64,000 nt of DNA from Variovorax beijingensis (lineage in GTDB: Bacteria > Pseudomonadota > Gammaproteobacteria > Burkholderiales > Burkholderiaceae_C), in the NCBI RefSeq assembly GCF_007828835.1, contig NZ_VIVL01000008.1:186001-250000 (forward strand), written 5' to 3'. The first letter of the stretch is position 1. Every line of letters starts with the position of its first letter. Positions 39,624-47,879 of this stretch are shown here, one piece after another. The translations under genes were made by a program, and so were the position numbers. The notes beneath the pieces are model-generated. The model did no database searches. It was not told where the DNA came from and saw nothing but the letters and a program-made list of their open reading frames with translations.

Positions 39624-40178
39624 TCAGTCGACATCGCCCGGCTCCTGCGGGCGCTTGTACCCGCTGAGCATGGCGGCAACCAGGTTTTCCCGGTGCCGCC
39701 AACTTGTGAAGGCGACACCGGCCAGGTGCAGGGCGATCAGCGCCACCAGTGTCCAGGCCAGGCTGCGGTGGAGCCATTCCACCCACGCCAATCCCCAGAA
39801 CATGTCGAGCGAGTACATCCAGCCCGTGACGCCCGCCGCCGTCACCGTGGCAAGCAGCGCGACGACCATCCAGCCGCCCAGCGGGTTGTGGCCCAGATAG
39901 CGCTTTTCGCGTCGGGCCAGCACTTCGCACATGTAGTGCTGCACCTGCGCGGGAGACCGGACGAACTGCCGGAATCTCGCGTAGCGCCCTCCCCACCAGC
40001 CGCCGATGCAGCGCCCGGCAATCAGGGCCAGCGTGGCGTAGCCCGCGAGTTCGTGCTGCCGCAACAACGCCTCGCCACTGAACCATGCCACGGCAATGGC
40101 CGCGACCAGCGCCCAGTGCGTGGCGCGCAGCCAAAGTGCCCAGACCTGCACCGGCGGACGCCCGGGAGCCGCACGCAC
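39624..40178 (-). CDS. cytochrome b561 family protein
   Basis: A 184-residue membrane protein with four hydrophobic helices. Histidines suited to haem b binding lie in LRATHWALVAA, HELAGYATLAL and WLHRSLAWTLVALIALHLAGV. The start is a GTG with GAGGAG seven bases upstream, just past the stop of the PepSY gene; an open frame runs further upstream through that gene and was rejected. Together with the PepSY protein it may form a small membrane electron-transfer unit, inferred from the pairing only. Confidence 0.82.
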   Translation of the reverse strand: MRAAPGRPPVQVWALWLRATHWALVAAIAVAWFSGEALLRQHELAGYATLALIAGRCIGGWWGGRYARFRQFVRSPAQVQHYMCEVLARREKRYLGHNPLGGWMVVALLATVTAAGVTGWMYSLDMFWGLAWVEWLHRSLAWTLVALIALHLAGVAFTSWRHRENLVAAMLSGYKRPQEPGDVD

Positions 40179-40189
40179 CGCGCGGCTCC

Positions 40190-40489
40190 TCAGGACGGCT
40201 GCTTCACCTGTCCGACTTTCTCGAAGGTCTTGGGATCGAAGAACGCCTCGGTGCGCTGGCCCTTCTCGTCGAAGCCGTAGACCTCGTAGCAGCCATTGAA
40301 GTCCTTGATCTGGCGTACCTTCCAGCCTTCGCCGGTCAGCTTGCGCTGCAGCTCCATCTGCGGGCGCATCTCTGCCTTGGGAACCGGCGCGCACTTGACC
40401 GCGTCGTGCTCGACGAACTGGGCGGAGACCGACGCAGACCAAAGGACGGCGGTTGCGGCGGCAGCACTGAAAAGAAGCGACTTGTTCAT
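40190..40489 (-). CDS. PepSY domain secreted protein
   Basis: A 99-residue protein with a signal peptide (MNKSLLFSAAAATAVLWSAS, cleavage near SAQ). One PepSY-like domain follows: LQRKLTGEGWKVRQIKDFNG, then CYEVYGFDEKGQRTEAFFDP. It ends 11 bases before the cytochrome b561 GTG on the same strand. Such PepSY/b561 pairs recur in this group; the role is not established. Confidence 0.78.
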   Translation of the reverse strand: MNKSLLFSAAAATAVLWSASVSAQFVEHDAVKCAPVPKAEMRPQMELQRKLTGEGWKVRQIKDFNGCYEVYGFDEKGQRTEAFFDPKTFEKVGQVKQPS

Positions 40490-40526
40490 GAATGGTCTCC
40501 CGGCGGTGCAGGCGCCACGCAACGGC

Positions 40527-41213
40527 TCAGACGTCGAGCCACATGCGCAGCAGGTTGTGGTAAGTGCTCGTGAGGCCGATCACTCCGGAATCGGTCTCGC
40601 CATATTGGCTGCGGAGATGGCGCAAATGGTTGTCCATCTCGAACAGCAGCCGGCGCTGCTCGTCGCTGCGCACCATGCTCTGGATCCAGAAATAGCTCGC
40701 GGTCCGGTAGCCACGCGTCACCGGCAGCACCCGGTGGACGCTCGTGCCCGGATAGAGCACCATATCGCCGGCCGGCAGCTTGACGCGCTGCACACCGAAG
40801 GTGTCCTCGATCACGAGTTCGCCGCCGTCGTATTCGTCGGGCTCGGCCAGGAACAGGGTGCACGAGATGTCGGTGCGCACCCGGCCCGAGCCGTCGCGCA
40901 GGAAGCGGACGGCACTGTCCACATGGTTGCCGAAGCTGTTGGACGCACCGCCGTAGCGGTTGAACAGCGGCGGCGAAATCTGCTTGGGCAGCGCGGCCGA
41001 GAAGAAAAGCTGGTGCCGCTCCAGGCCGCGCAGCAGCAGTTGCTGCAGCGCGCGGGTTTCTTCGCAGTCTTCCCTCAATTGCTCGTTGTTCTTCGCCTGC
41101 GCCGACTGGCTGCCGGCGGTGATCCGGCCGTCGCCCCAGGGTGCATCGGCGAGGATCCCGCGGGCCTCGCGCAGCTCCTCGGAAGTGAGCACCTGTTTGA
41201 TGTGCAGCAGCAT
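40527..41213 (-). CDS. piuC: PKHD-type Fe(II)/2-oxoglutarate hydroxylase (PiuC family)
   Basis: A 228-residue dioxygenase. The iron ligands are H and D in GNHVDSAVRFL and the second H in GTSVHRVLPVTRG, with the R of RGYRTASYFW binding 2-oxoglutarate. It opens LLHIKQVLTSEELREARGIL. Family members (PiuC, Sll0191-type) lie next to TonB-dependent siderophore receptors, as here, 19 bases downstream of the receptor gene. The substrate is unknown. Iron-starvation control through the receptor promoter is likely. Confidence 0.92.
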   Translation of the reverse strand: MLLHIKQVLTSEELREARGILADAPWGDGRITAGSQSAQAKNNEQLREDCEETRALQQLLLRGLERHQLFFSAALPKQISPPLFNRYGGASNSFGNHVDSAVRFLRDGSGRVRTDISCTLFLAEPDEYDGGELVIEDTFGVQRVKLPAGDMVLYPGTSVHRVLPVTRGYRTASYFWIQSMVRSDEQRRLLFEMDNHLRHLRSQYGETDSGVIGLTSTYHNLLRMWLDV

Positions 41214-41232
41214 GGCCCCGAGGATAGTCCGA

Positions 41233-43554
41233 TCAGAAGCGCACGCCGACCGTGCCGAGCACCTGCCGCTTGGCGCCCAGGATGGCAAAGCCCGGATACA
41301 GCTGATCGCCGTAGGCCTTGTTGCTGAGGTTGTTGATGTTGATCTGCGCGTACACGTCCGGCGTGAACTTGTATTCGAGCATTGCATCGGCTACCACATA
41401 GCCCGGGACGCGGGCGGTCGCCGAGGCGGCACCGGTGGTGCCTGTCAACGGCCGGTTCTCGGTCGCGCCATGTGCGCCCAGTGCGACGCGCAGCTTCGGC
41501 GTTGCCTGGTAGCTGACCCAGACCGCACCCGACTGCTTGGGCGTGAGACCCACGCGCTGGCCGACCGAGGCCTGCGCTGCAGCTGCGCTGCCGGCCTGGT
41601 CGATCTTGGCGACCGGCATCCAGGTATACGAAGCGTAGATCTCCCACTGCCGGCCCAGGCGGCCGACGACGTCGAGTTCGACACCCGCGGTGTGCCGCTT
41701 GCCCGAGAGCGTGTAGGCCGAGCCGGCAAAATCGGCATCGGTAGTGCGCTCGTTGTACTTCTCGGTGCGGAAAATCGCGCCGCGCGTGGAGAGCGCGCCG
41801 TTCAGCCAGTCGAGCTTGGCACCCACCTCGAGGTTGCGGCTCTTCTCGGGCGGCGTGTTGGCGTTCTGCGGCGTGACGTACTGGTAGGTGTCGGCCGAGG
41901 TGTTGAACGAGGTGCCGTACGACACGTAGTACGACTGGGAATCGGAAGGCTGGTACATCACGCCGCCGCGATAGCTCCACGGCGAGTTCGACAGATGCGT
42001 GCTGGTGACGCTCAGCGGCGTGCTGCTCACTGCCCCGGCGCGATAGTTCAGTTGCTCGAAGTCGCCCTTGAAGCTGTCGTAGCGAATGCCGCCAAGCACC
42101 TTCCAGTGCGGCGCAACCTGGATCAGGTCCTGTACATAAAGGCCATACGCTTTCGCATCGTAGTTGCTCGAATTGCGCCATTGCGGCGACAGGCCGGTGC
42201 CGACCAGGCCAGCCCCATCGTCTGGCGTGCCGACGCGCGTGGGCGGGCGGATACCGAGCGTGCTGCCATTGTTCTGGAAGCGAATGGCCTCTTCCTTCGA
42301 GGCATCGATGCCGGCCAGCAGCTCATGCTTCATGCCGAGCGCATCGAACGCCAGGCTGTAGTCGCTCTGCGCATAGGTTCCCTTGTAGCGGTCCTTGCGC
42401 GGCGTGAGACCGCTGCGCGTGAGGAAGGTCGACGGGTCGAGCGAGGTGACCGCCCGGGTACCGGCCGGACAGGTTCCTGCCGCCGTGGGGAGTGCGCCAC
42501 AGGCACCCACCGCCGTGCTCCATTGCGCCCGCTCGAACACGCCGCTGCGCACCTGCGTACGCAACTCGCCGCCATTGGCGAACCTGTGCTTCCACGCGCC
42601 GTGCACGTAATTCGCCTCGCCATCGACGAAGTCCGCCGAGGTGCCATAGAAGTCTCCGGGCTTGACCGGCGCCAGGCTGCCGTTGACGTAGCGCACGGCC
42701 GACATCGGCACGTTGTTGTTCTTGAGGTGGAACAGGCCGACGGTGAATTCGTCCGCTGTGCCGAGGCCCCAGCTGTACGAGGGTGCGATGCCGTACTTGT
42801 CGATCTTCGCGCCGCCGTTGTCGGCCTTGTTGTACATCGCGTTGATGCGCAGCGCCGAGTTCTCGCCGGTGCGTACGTTGAAATCGGCGGTGGTGCGAAA
42901 GTAGCCGCCGCTGCCCAGGGTGCCCACGACGTCGGTCTGGTCGGCCAGCAAAGGCTTCTTGCTCACCTGGTTCACGACGCCGCCCGTGGAGCCGCGGCCG
43001 AAGAGCATTGAGGCCGAGCCGCGCATCACTTCGACGCGGTCGAGGTTGAAGGTGTCGCGGTCGTACTGCGAGGGGTCGCGCATGCCGTCGATCATCAGGT
43101 CGCCGGTGCTGGCGATCGGGAAGCCGCGCAGCCGGATGTCCTGGTCGGTGCCGTTCTCGGTCGCGGCGAAAGTGATGCCCGCCGAATAGTGCAAGGCATC
43201 CTTCAACGTGTCGAGCTTGACGTCATCGATCAGCTTTTCGGTGATGACGTTGATCGACTGCGGAATATCGCGAATCTCCTGCGTTCCCTTGCCGATATTG
43301 GTTTTCTTGGTCTGGACCTGATCCTTGCCTTGCGCTTCGGCCTGCTCCGTCACCGTAATGGTTCCAAGGGTGCCGCCCTGCACCGTGGTCGCCGGCGTCT
43401 GCGCCCAGCTACTGACCGAGGCGGCCAGCATGAGTGCGCCAAACGGCAGCATCGCCGCTTCGCGCGGCGCGCCAGGCGCTGCAGTACGCGCCGCAGGAGC
43501 CGAGGAGGACAGGGGACGCGACGCACGAGCGCGCCGGCGGGCAGTATTGGACAA
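41233..43554 (-). CDS. TonB-dependent siderophore receptor (Fiu/PiuA-like)
   Basis: A 773-residue outer-membrane receptor. The signal segment is LPFGALMLAASVSSWAQ, preceded by an Arg/Ala-rich extension. The plug domain contains IPQSINVITEKLIDDVKLD and VEVMRGSASMLFGRGSTGGV, and the barrel ends in the aromatic terminus LGTVGVRF. A TTG start was chosen because GGAGG lies five bases upstream; an ATG 20 codons earlier is the alternative. Catecholate siderophores are the likely ligands from the PiuC neighbour. A Fur-box-like element lies upstream. Confidence 0.9.
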   Translation of the reverse strand: MSNTARRRARASRPLSSSAPAARTAAPGAPREAAMLPFGALMLAASVSSWAQTPATTVQGGTLGTITVTEQAEAQGKDQVQTKKTNIGKGTQEIRDIPQSINVITEKLIDDVKLDTLKDALHYSAGITFAATENGTDQDIRLRGFPIASTGDLMIDGMRDPSQYDRDTFNLDRVEVMRGSASMLFGRGSTGGVVNQVSKKPLLADQTDVVGTLGSGGYFRTTADFNVRTGENSALRINAMYNKADNGGAKIDKYGIAPSYSWGLGTADEFTVGLFHLKNNNVPMSAVRYVNGSLAPVKPGDFYGTSADFVDGEANYVHGAWKHRFANGGELRTQVRSGVFERAQWSTAVGACGALPTAAGTCPAGTRAVTSLDPSTFLTRSGLTPRKDRYKGTYAQSDYSLAFDALGMKHELLAGIDASKEEAIRFQNNGSTLGIRPPTRVGTPDDGAGLVGTGLSPQWRNSSNYDAKAYGLYVQDLIQVAPHWKVLGGIRYDSFKGDFEQLNYRAGAVSSTPLSVTSTHLSNSPWSYRGGVMYQPSDSQSYYVSYGTSFNTSADTYQYVTPQNANTPPEKSRNLEVGAKLDWLNGALSTRGAIFRTEKYNERTTDADFAGSAYTLSGKRHTAGVELDVVGRLGRQWEIYASYTWMPVAKIDQAGSAAAAQASVGQRVGLTPKQSGAVWVSYQATPKLRVALGAHGATENRPLTGTTGAASATARVPGYVVADAMLEYKFTPDVYAQININNLSNKAYGDQLYPGFAILGAKRQVLGTVGVRF

Positions 43555-43647
43555 GAGAACCTCCAGGAAAGCCAAACGGCTGGTTTGAATGGCTGGCTGG
43601 GACCGGTGCTTCACCGGTGGTGGCTTGCCGAAATTTGGCTGGAGTGT

Positions 43648-43677
43648 AGTGCGAACGTAGTCTGAATCATTCGCACT
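43648..43677 (-). promoter_or_regulatory. Fur-box-like element upstream of the receptor gene
   Basis: On the minus strand AGTGCGAATGATTCAGACT resembles Fur boxes of this group (TGCGAATGATTCGCA type). AGTGCGAA and TTCGCACT also form a perfect 8-bp inverted repeat around 14 bases. It lies about 95 bases before the receptor start. No clear -10/-35 pair was found. Confidence 0.55.
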
Positions 43678-43747
43678 TAGATTCTCCTGTTGCTAAAATG
43701 CTACCTTTTCCCATCCGAGTACCAAAGACCGCTTTCCGGGATAGTTA

Positions 43748-43777
43748 TTGAAAATGCGAGGGATTCGTATTTATAAT
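43748..43777 (+). promoter_or_regulatory. promoter with embedded Fur box, upstream of bfd-tonB-exbBD
   Basis: TTGAAA and TATAAT are 18 bases apart, a strong sigma-70 promoter. The spacer carries AATGCGAGGGATTCGTATT, an imperfect palindrome (AATRCGA-N5-TCGYATT) of Fur type. A repressor bound here would block RNA polymerase. The -10 lies 43 bases before the bfd ATG. Confidence 0.65.
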
Positions 43778-43820
43778 CGCCTCGAACCCAACCAGCCAGC
43801 CAACTGCCGCTTTCACCACC

Positions 43821-44093
43821 ATGATCGTTTGCGTCTGCCGCCGAGTCTCCGACCGTGAAATCGCACGTCATGTGCGGGCCGGCATGACTTTCGACGAAGT
43901 CCAGTTCGAGCTTGGCGTGGCCACCCAATGTGGCCAGTGTGAAGGCTGTGCGCGCGATATCGTTGCGCAGTGCAGCGCCTCTCACCCGGTCGCCGCGTTG
44001 AACCGCGAATCGGGAACGAGTGCGATCCAGCTTGCCACCTCCATCTCGGAAAGCAAGGCATGGAACTCTTCTCGGCACTCGGCGGCAGCCTGA
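43821..44093 (+). CDS. bfd: bacterioferritin-associated ferredoxin
   Basis: A 90-residue [2Fe-2S] protein. Cluster cysteines are C4 and C6 (MIVCVCRR) and C37 and C40 (TQCGQCEGC), the CXC...CXXC spacing of Bfd. It reduces ferric iron in bacterioferritin for release under iron limitation, consistent with its Fur-type promoter. The C-terminal 30 residues (Ser/Ala-rich) are longer than in E. coli Bfd, and the last 34 bases overlap a small ORF in another frame. No obvious Shine-Dalgarno is present. Confidence 0.92.
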   Translation: MIVCVCRRVSDREIARHVRAGMTFDEVQFELGVATQCGQCEGCARDIVAQCSASHPVAALNRESGTSAIQLATSISESKAWNSSRHSAAA

Positions 44094-44134
44094 TACTCGT
44101 TGCAGGCTCGGTCTGGTGGATCTTTCGTAAGTAA
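44060..44134 (+). CDS. possible 24-residue membrane microprotein between bfd and tonB
   Basis: A 24-codon ORF, ATG to TAA, overlapping the end of bfd by 34 bases in a different frame. GGAAAG lies six bases before the ATG. The peptide begins MELFSALGG, continues as a hydrophobic helix (SLILVAGSVWWIF) and ends in two basic residues (RK), the pattern of a single-pass small membrane protein. The name and role are unknown. It would be cotranscribed with bfd and tonB under iron control. Confidence 0.5.
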   Translation: MELFSALGGSLILVAGSVWWIFRK

Positions 44135-44204
44135 ACAGTAGTCGTAGCGGTTTTGCTGCAATCGAGGCACCCTCCATGGGTGCCCGCATTCGAATTGGTT
44201 GATC

Positions 44205-44903
44205 GTGTCTGACCGCTTTGCCCCTCCCCCCTCCGTACTGGGCCTCTCGCGCAATGCACTCATTGCCGGGGGCGTGATCCTGTTTCATGCAGCGGCGCTG
44301 TGGGCGCTGCAAAGCGGCCTGCTGCGCCGCGCTGCTGAAGTGGTGATTCCTGTCGAAATCCTGAGCCAGTTCGTCGAGCCGCCCAAGCCGGCCGAACCGC
44401 CGCCGCCTCCCCCACCGCCGCCTCCGCAGCGCAAGCCCGAAGCCGTCAAGCCGCCGCCTCGCCCGGTGGCCATCCGCGAGCCGAAGCCGACACCCGCGCC
44501 CAGCGCGCCGGTCGGCGTGCCCGAGCCTCCCCCCCCCGCGCCCGTTGCGGAGGCTCCCGCTCCCACGCCGCCCGCGCCGCCGGCCCCGCCACCGGCGCCG
44601 CCCGCACCACGGACGATCGAAATCTCGGAAGGCCAGACGCGCTACGTCAGGGAACCCAAGCTCGTGTATCCCAGCATGAGCCGGCGCCTGGGCGAGTCGG
44701 GCACCACCGTCGTCTCGATCTATTTCGACAGCGAAGGCTTCGCCAAGCGCGTCGAACTCTTCAAGTCCAGCGGATTCGAGCGCCTCGACGAAGCGGCGCT
44801 CAGCGCCGCCCGCAGCGCCCAGGTCACGCCCTTCAGGCAAACGGGAGGCAACGCACAGACCACCTACCTGCTGCGGGCCCCCTTCTCATTCAAACTGAAC
44901 TAA
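44205..44903 (+). CDS. tonB: TonB energy transducer
   Basis: A 232-residue protein. One N-terminal membrane anchor (SRNALIAGGVILFHAAALWA) contains the conserved histidine. A long Pro-rich periplasmic spacer follows (about residues 65-145, runs of up to ten prolines), then a TonB C-terminal domain starting LVYPSMSRRLGESGTTVVSI. It links the proton motive force from ExbB-ExbD to outer-membrane receptors. GTG was chosen as start; a TTG two codons earlier is equally possible and neither has a clear ribosome site. Confidence 0.9.
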   Translation: MSDRFAPPPSVLGLSRNALIAGGVILFHAAALWALQSGLLRRAAEVVIPVEILSQFVEPPKPAEPPPPPPPPPPQRKPEAVKPPPRPVAIREPKPTPAPSAPVGVPEPPPPAPVAEAPAPTPPAPPAPPPAPPAPRTIEISEGQTRYVREPKLVYPSMSRRLGESGTTVVSIYFDSEGFAKRVELFKSSGFERLDEAALSAARSAQVTPFRQTGGNAQTTYLLRAPFSFKLN

Positions 44904-44925
44904 TCTTTCTCTGGAGCAATTTCGT

Positions 44926-45642
44926 ATGGATTCCCAATTCGGCTTGATGAACGTCTGGAACCAGGGCGATTTCGTCACCAAGGCCGTCGCGCTGCTGTTG
45001 ATCGGCATGTCGCTTGCGTCGTGGATCGTGATCATCATCAAGGCACTCGACGTGATCAAATACAAGCGCCTTGCCAAGCATTCGCAGGACTTCTGGCACA
45101 GCGAAGACTTCGCAACCGCGCTCAACAAGCTCGGCAAGGACGACAGCAACCCGTTCCGCGCCCTGGCACTCGAAGGCCGCGAAGCGGCTGCGCACCATCG
45201 CAACACGAAGGCCCATCTGCACGATGCACTGGACGTGAGCGACTGGATCACGCGTTCGCTGCGCAACGGCATCGATGCCTTCACCGCGCGCCTTCAGACC
45301 GGCCTCGCCATCCTGGCATCGGTCGGTTCGACGGCGCCGTTCATCGGCCTCTTCGGCACCGTCTGGGGCATCTACCATGCGCTCATGAGCATCGGTTCGG
45401 CCGGCCAGGCCACCATCGACAAGGTGGCGGGCCCGATCGGCGAAGCACTGATCATGACGGCGCTGGGCCTCGCGGTGGCCATTCCGGCGGTGCTGGGCTA
45501 CAACGCACTGGTGCGCGGCAACAAGTTTGTTCTCACCAAGCTCAACAGCTTTGCCCATGACCTGCACGCCTACTTCGTGACGGGCGCACGCGTGCAAAGC
45601 GGCGGCGGCGACGCCATCGTGGTTCCGCTCAAGAAGGGCTGA
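44926..45642 (+). CDS. exbB: ExbB proton channel subunit (MotA/TolQ/ExbB family)
   Basis: A 238-residue inner-membrane protein with three hydrophobic segments, near residues 15-37, 120-150 and 170-195. The family signature includes GLAILASVGSTAPFIGLFGT and GPIGEALIMTALGLAVAIPA. It forms the channel with ExbD that energises TonB. GGAG lies nine bases before the ATG. It sits 22 bases after tonB and four before exbD. Confidence 0.95.
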   Translation: MDSQFGLMNVWNQGDFVTKAVALLLIGMSLASWIVIIIKALDVIKYKRLAKHSQDFWHSEDFATALNKLGKDDSNPFRALALEGREAAAHHRNTKAHLHDALDVSDWITRSLRNGIDAFTARLQTGLAILASVGSTAPFIGLFGTVWGIYHALMSIGSAGQATIDKVAGPIGEALIMTALGLAVAIPAVLGYNALVRGNKFVLTKLNSFAHDLHAYFVTGARVQSGGGDAIVVPLKKG

Positions 45643-45646
45643 GATC

Positions 45647-46060
<414 letters not shown>

Positions 46061-46096
46061 GTCACTGAACGTCCTTAAAAAAATCGATCGCGGCGA

Positions 46097-46125
46097 TTGA
46101 CTTTTTATTGCGAATCATTATCATT
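46097..46125 (+). promoter_or_regulatory. hemP promoter overlapped by a Fur box
   Basis: TTGACT and TATCAT are spaced 16 bases apart. ATTGCGAATCATTATCATT (46107-46125), reverse AATGATAATGATTCGCAAT, covers the spacer and the -10 and closely matches the Fur consensus. The hemP ATG is 30 bases further on. Confidence 0.72.
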
Positions 46126-46154
46126 CACTCATCGCTTCGATAAGGGAATTTCAG

Positions 46155-46367
46155 ATGCAAGCCAAACCGAACGCCTTTCCTGTTCTGAGCCATCCTTCGC
46201 TCGACCAATCGGGTGGCGGACATGCGTCCATCCAGGCACCGCGCCCGGCGCCCATGGTCGAAAGCACGGAGCTTCTGAAAGGAAGCAAGACCGTGGGCAT
46301 CATGCACAACGGTTCCCTCTACAGGCTCCAGGCCACCAAACTCGGCAAGCTGATCCTGACCAAGTAA
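46155..46367 (+). CDS. hemP: hemin uptake protein HemP
   Basis: A 70-residue protein. The conserved HemP core is at the C-terminus: SKTVGIMHNGSLYRLQATKL followed by GKLILTK. The first 35 residues are variable and proline-rich. HemP is needed for or regulates haem receptor expression in related bacteria. AAGGGAA precedes the ATG, and a Fur box overlaps its promoter. No haem receptor operon (hmu) is adjacent; the hairpin downstream ends the transcript. Confidence 0.88.
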   Translation: MQAKPNAFPVLSHPSLDQSGGGHASIQAPRPAPMVESTELLKGSKTVGIMHNGSLYRLQATKLGKLILTK

Positions 46368-46405
46368 GCCGTCAGCCCGCCCTTCGCGCAAGTTTCATCG
46401 TGGGG

Positions 46406-46441
46406 CGACTTGAGGAGATTCATCTCCGAGGGTCGTTTTTT
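46406..46441 (+). terminator. hemP terminator
   Basis: An imperfect stem with core GGAGAT/ATCTCC and outer CGAC/GTCG pairs is followed by TTTTTT, 39 bases after the hemP stop. Confidence 0.65.
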
Positions 46442-46496
46442 GCTAGCCAACGGTTCGCCGACTAGCCAAGCTTTTTTTCACGCTGGATATCCAACA

Positions 46497-46523
46497 AAAA
46501 CGCCGACTCGAAGTCGGCGTTTT
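46497..46523. terminator. bidirectional terminator
   Basis: AAAACGCCGACT and AGTCGGCGTTTT form a perfect 12-pair stem with a three-base loop. It lies just past the stop of the HbpS-like gene (minus strand) and backs up hemP termination on the plus strand. Confidence 0.85.
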
Positions 46524-46542
46524 GCTTTGGTGCGTCGAATGC

Positions 46543-46950
46543 TCAAAGACCGAGGGCTGCGATGCCGGCCTTGGCAATCTGGGCGTCTTCGTTCGACTTC
46601 ACACCGCTCACGCCGACGGCGCCGATCACCTGGCCGTCCTTCACGATGGGGACGCCGCCCTCCAGCAGGCCCTGTACGGCGGGTGCCGTGAGAAACGCGC
46701 TGCGGCCGCCGTTGATGATGTCTTCGTAGACCTTGCTCTCGCGGCGCCCCATGGCTGCCGTGTGCGCCTTGGCGGGCGCGATGTGGGACGACAGCGCCGC
46801 GGCGCCATCGAGGCGCTGGAGCCACAGCAGGTTGCCGGCATCGTCGGAGATGGCGATGGTCACGGCCCAGTTGTTCTTGAGGGCCTCGGCTTCGGCAGCT
46901 GCGGCAATGGCCTTGACATCGGCGAGTTCGAGGAAGGACTTGGTCTTCAT
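46543..46950 (-). CDS. GlcG/HbpS family haem-binding-type protein
   Basis: A 135-residue protein. LADVKAIAAAAEAEALKNNW, then AVTIAISDDAGNLLWLQRLDG, IAPAKAHTAAMGRRES and GGVPIVKDGQVIGAVGVSG define the GlcG/HbpS fold. HbpS of Streptomyces binds haem and senses redox stress; other members are linked to glycolate or cobalamin metabolism. No signal peptide is present. It converges with hemP, which makes a haem role attractive but unproven. Confidence 0.82.
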   Translation of the reverse strand: MKTKSFLELADVKAIAAAAEAEALKNNWAVTIAISDDAGNLLWLQRLDGAAALSSHIAPAKAHTAAMGRRESKVYEDIINGGRSAFLTAPAVQGLLEGGVPIVKDGQVIGAVGVSGVKSNEDAQIAKAGIAALGL

Positions 46951-47115
46951 GTTGAGAATCAGGTTGCGTAAAACTCGACAGCATAACGGCCAACGGCTCC
47001 CTGGGCGCCCTGGTGCTTAGGACCATCGTCCATACGGTCTTTGTGCCGCCCCCCTCTTGCAGACCCCTAGAATGCGCCCAACTGCGTGATTGCAGCAACC
47101 CAAGGAGCTACGGCC

Positions 47116-47817
47116 ATGAACGACCGCGTTACCACCCTCGACACTTCCGCCGGCTACGGCCAGGCGCTGCCGCAGGCTGAGCGCCAACGCGTCCTGCGCA
47201 ACACCTACTGGCTGCTGGCGCTGAGCATGCTGCCCACCGTGCTGGGCGCCTGGGTCGGCGTCGCCACCGGCATCACCAGCTCGCTCACGGGCGGGTTGGG
47301 CCTCATGGTTTTCCTCGGCGGTGCCTTCGGCTTCATGTTCGCGATCGAGAAAACCAAGAACTCGGCCGCCGGCGTGCCGGTGCTGCTGGCCTTCACCTTC
47401 TTCATGGGCCTGATGCTATCGCGGCTGATCGCGATGGTGCTGGGCTTCAAGAACGGTTCCGAGCTCATCATGACCGCGTTCGGCGGCACTGCCGGCGTTT
47501 TCTTCGTGATGGCATCGCTCGCCACCGTGATCAAGCGCGACCTGTCCGGCATGGGCAAATGGCTCTTCGTCGGCGCCATGGTGCTGATGGTGGGCGCCAT
47601 CATCAACGTCTTCGTGGGCTCGAGCGCCGGCATGATGGCCATTTCGGTGGCCGCGATCGGCATCTTCTCGGCCTTCATGCTCTATGACCTGAAGCAGATC
47701 ATGGACGGCGGCGAAACCAACTACATCAGCGCCACGCTCGCGCTCTACCTGGACCTGTTCAACGTATTCCAGAGCCTGCTGGCCCTGCTGGGCATTGCCG
47801 GCGGCGAACGCGACTGA
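47116..47817 (+). CDS. Bax inhibitor-1/YccA family membrane protein
   Basis: A 233-residue protein with seven hydrophobic segments after a polar 35-residue N-terminus. NTYWLLALSMLPTVLGAWVG opens the membrane part. The conserved C-terminal ISVAAIGIFSAFMLYDLKQI and GGETNYISATLALYLDLFNV identify the BI-1/YccA family. Members interact with FtsH or conduct calcium. AAGGAG lies upstream of the ATG. The gene ends at a strong hairpin. Confidence 0.92.
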   Translation: MNDRVTTLDTSAGYGQALPQAERQRVLRNTYWLLALSMLPTVLGAWVGVATGITSSLTGGLGLMVFLGGAFGFMFAIEKTKNSAAGVPVLLAFTFFMGLMLSRLIAMVLGFKNGSELIMTAFGGTAGVFFVMASLATVIKRDLSGMGKWLFVGAMVLMVGAIINVFVGSSAGMMAISVAAIGIFSAFMLYDLKQIMDGGETNYISATLALYLDLFNVFQSLLALLGIAGGERD

Positions 47818-47854
47818 GCGAACGAACGAGCGAGGCGCCGCAAGCGCCAACGAG

Positions 47855-47879
47855 AAAAGGGCCCGGCGGGCCCTTTTTT
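47855..47879. terminator. bidirectional terminator between the BI-1 gene and rlmD
   Basis: AAAAGGGCCC and GGGCCCTTTT pair around a three-base loop, with six T on the plus strand and four flanking A, so it can stop transcription from both converging genes. Confidence 0.85.

Noticed and set aside
44400..44610. C- and CCG-rich repeat-like stretch
   Set aside because: It is the codon repetition of the TonB proline-rich spacer, not a separate DNA repeat.
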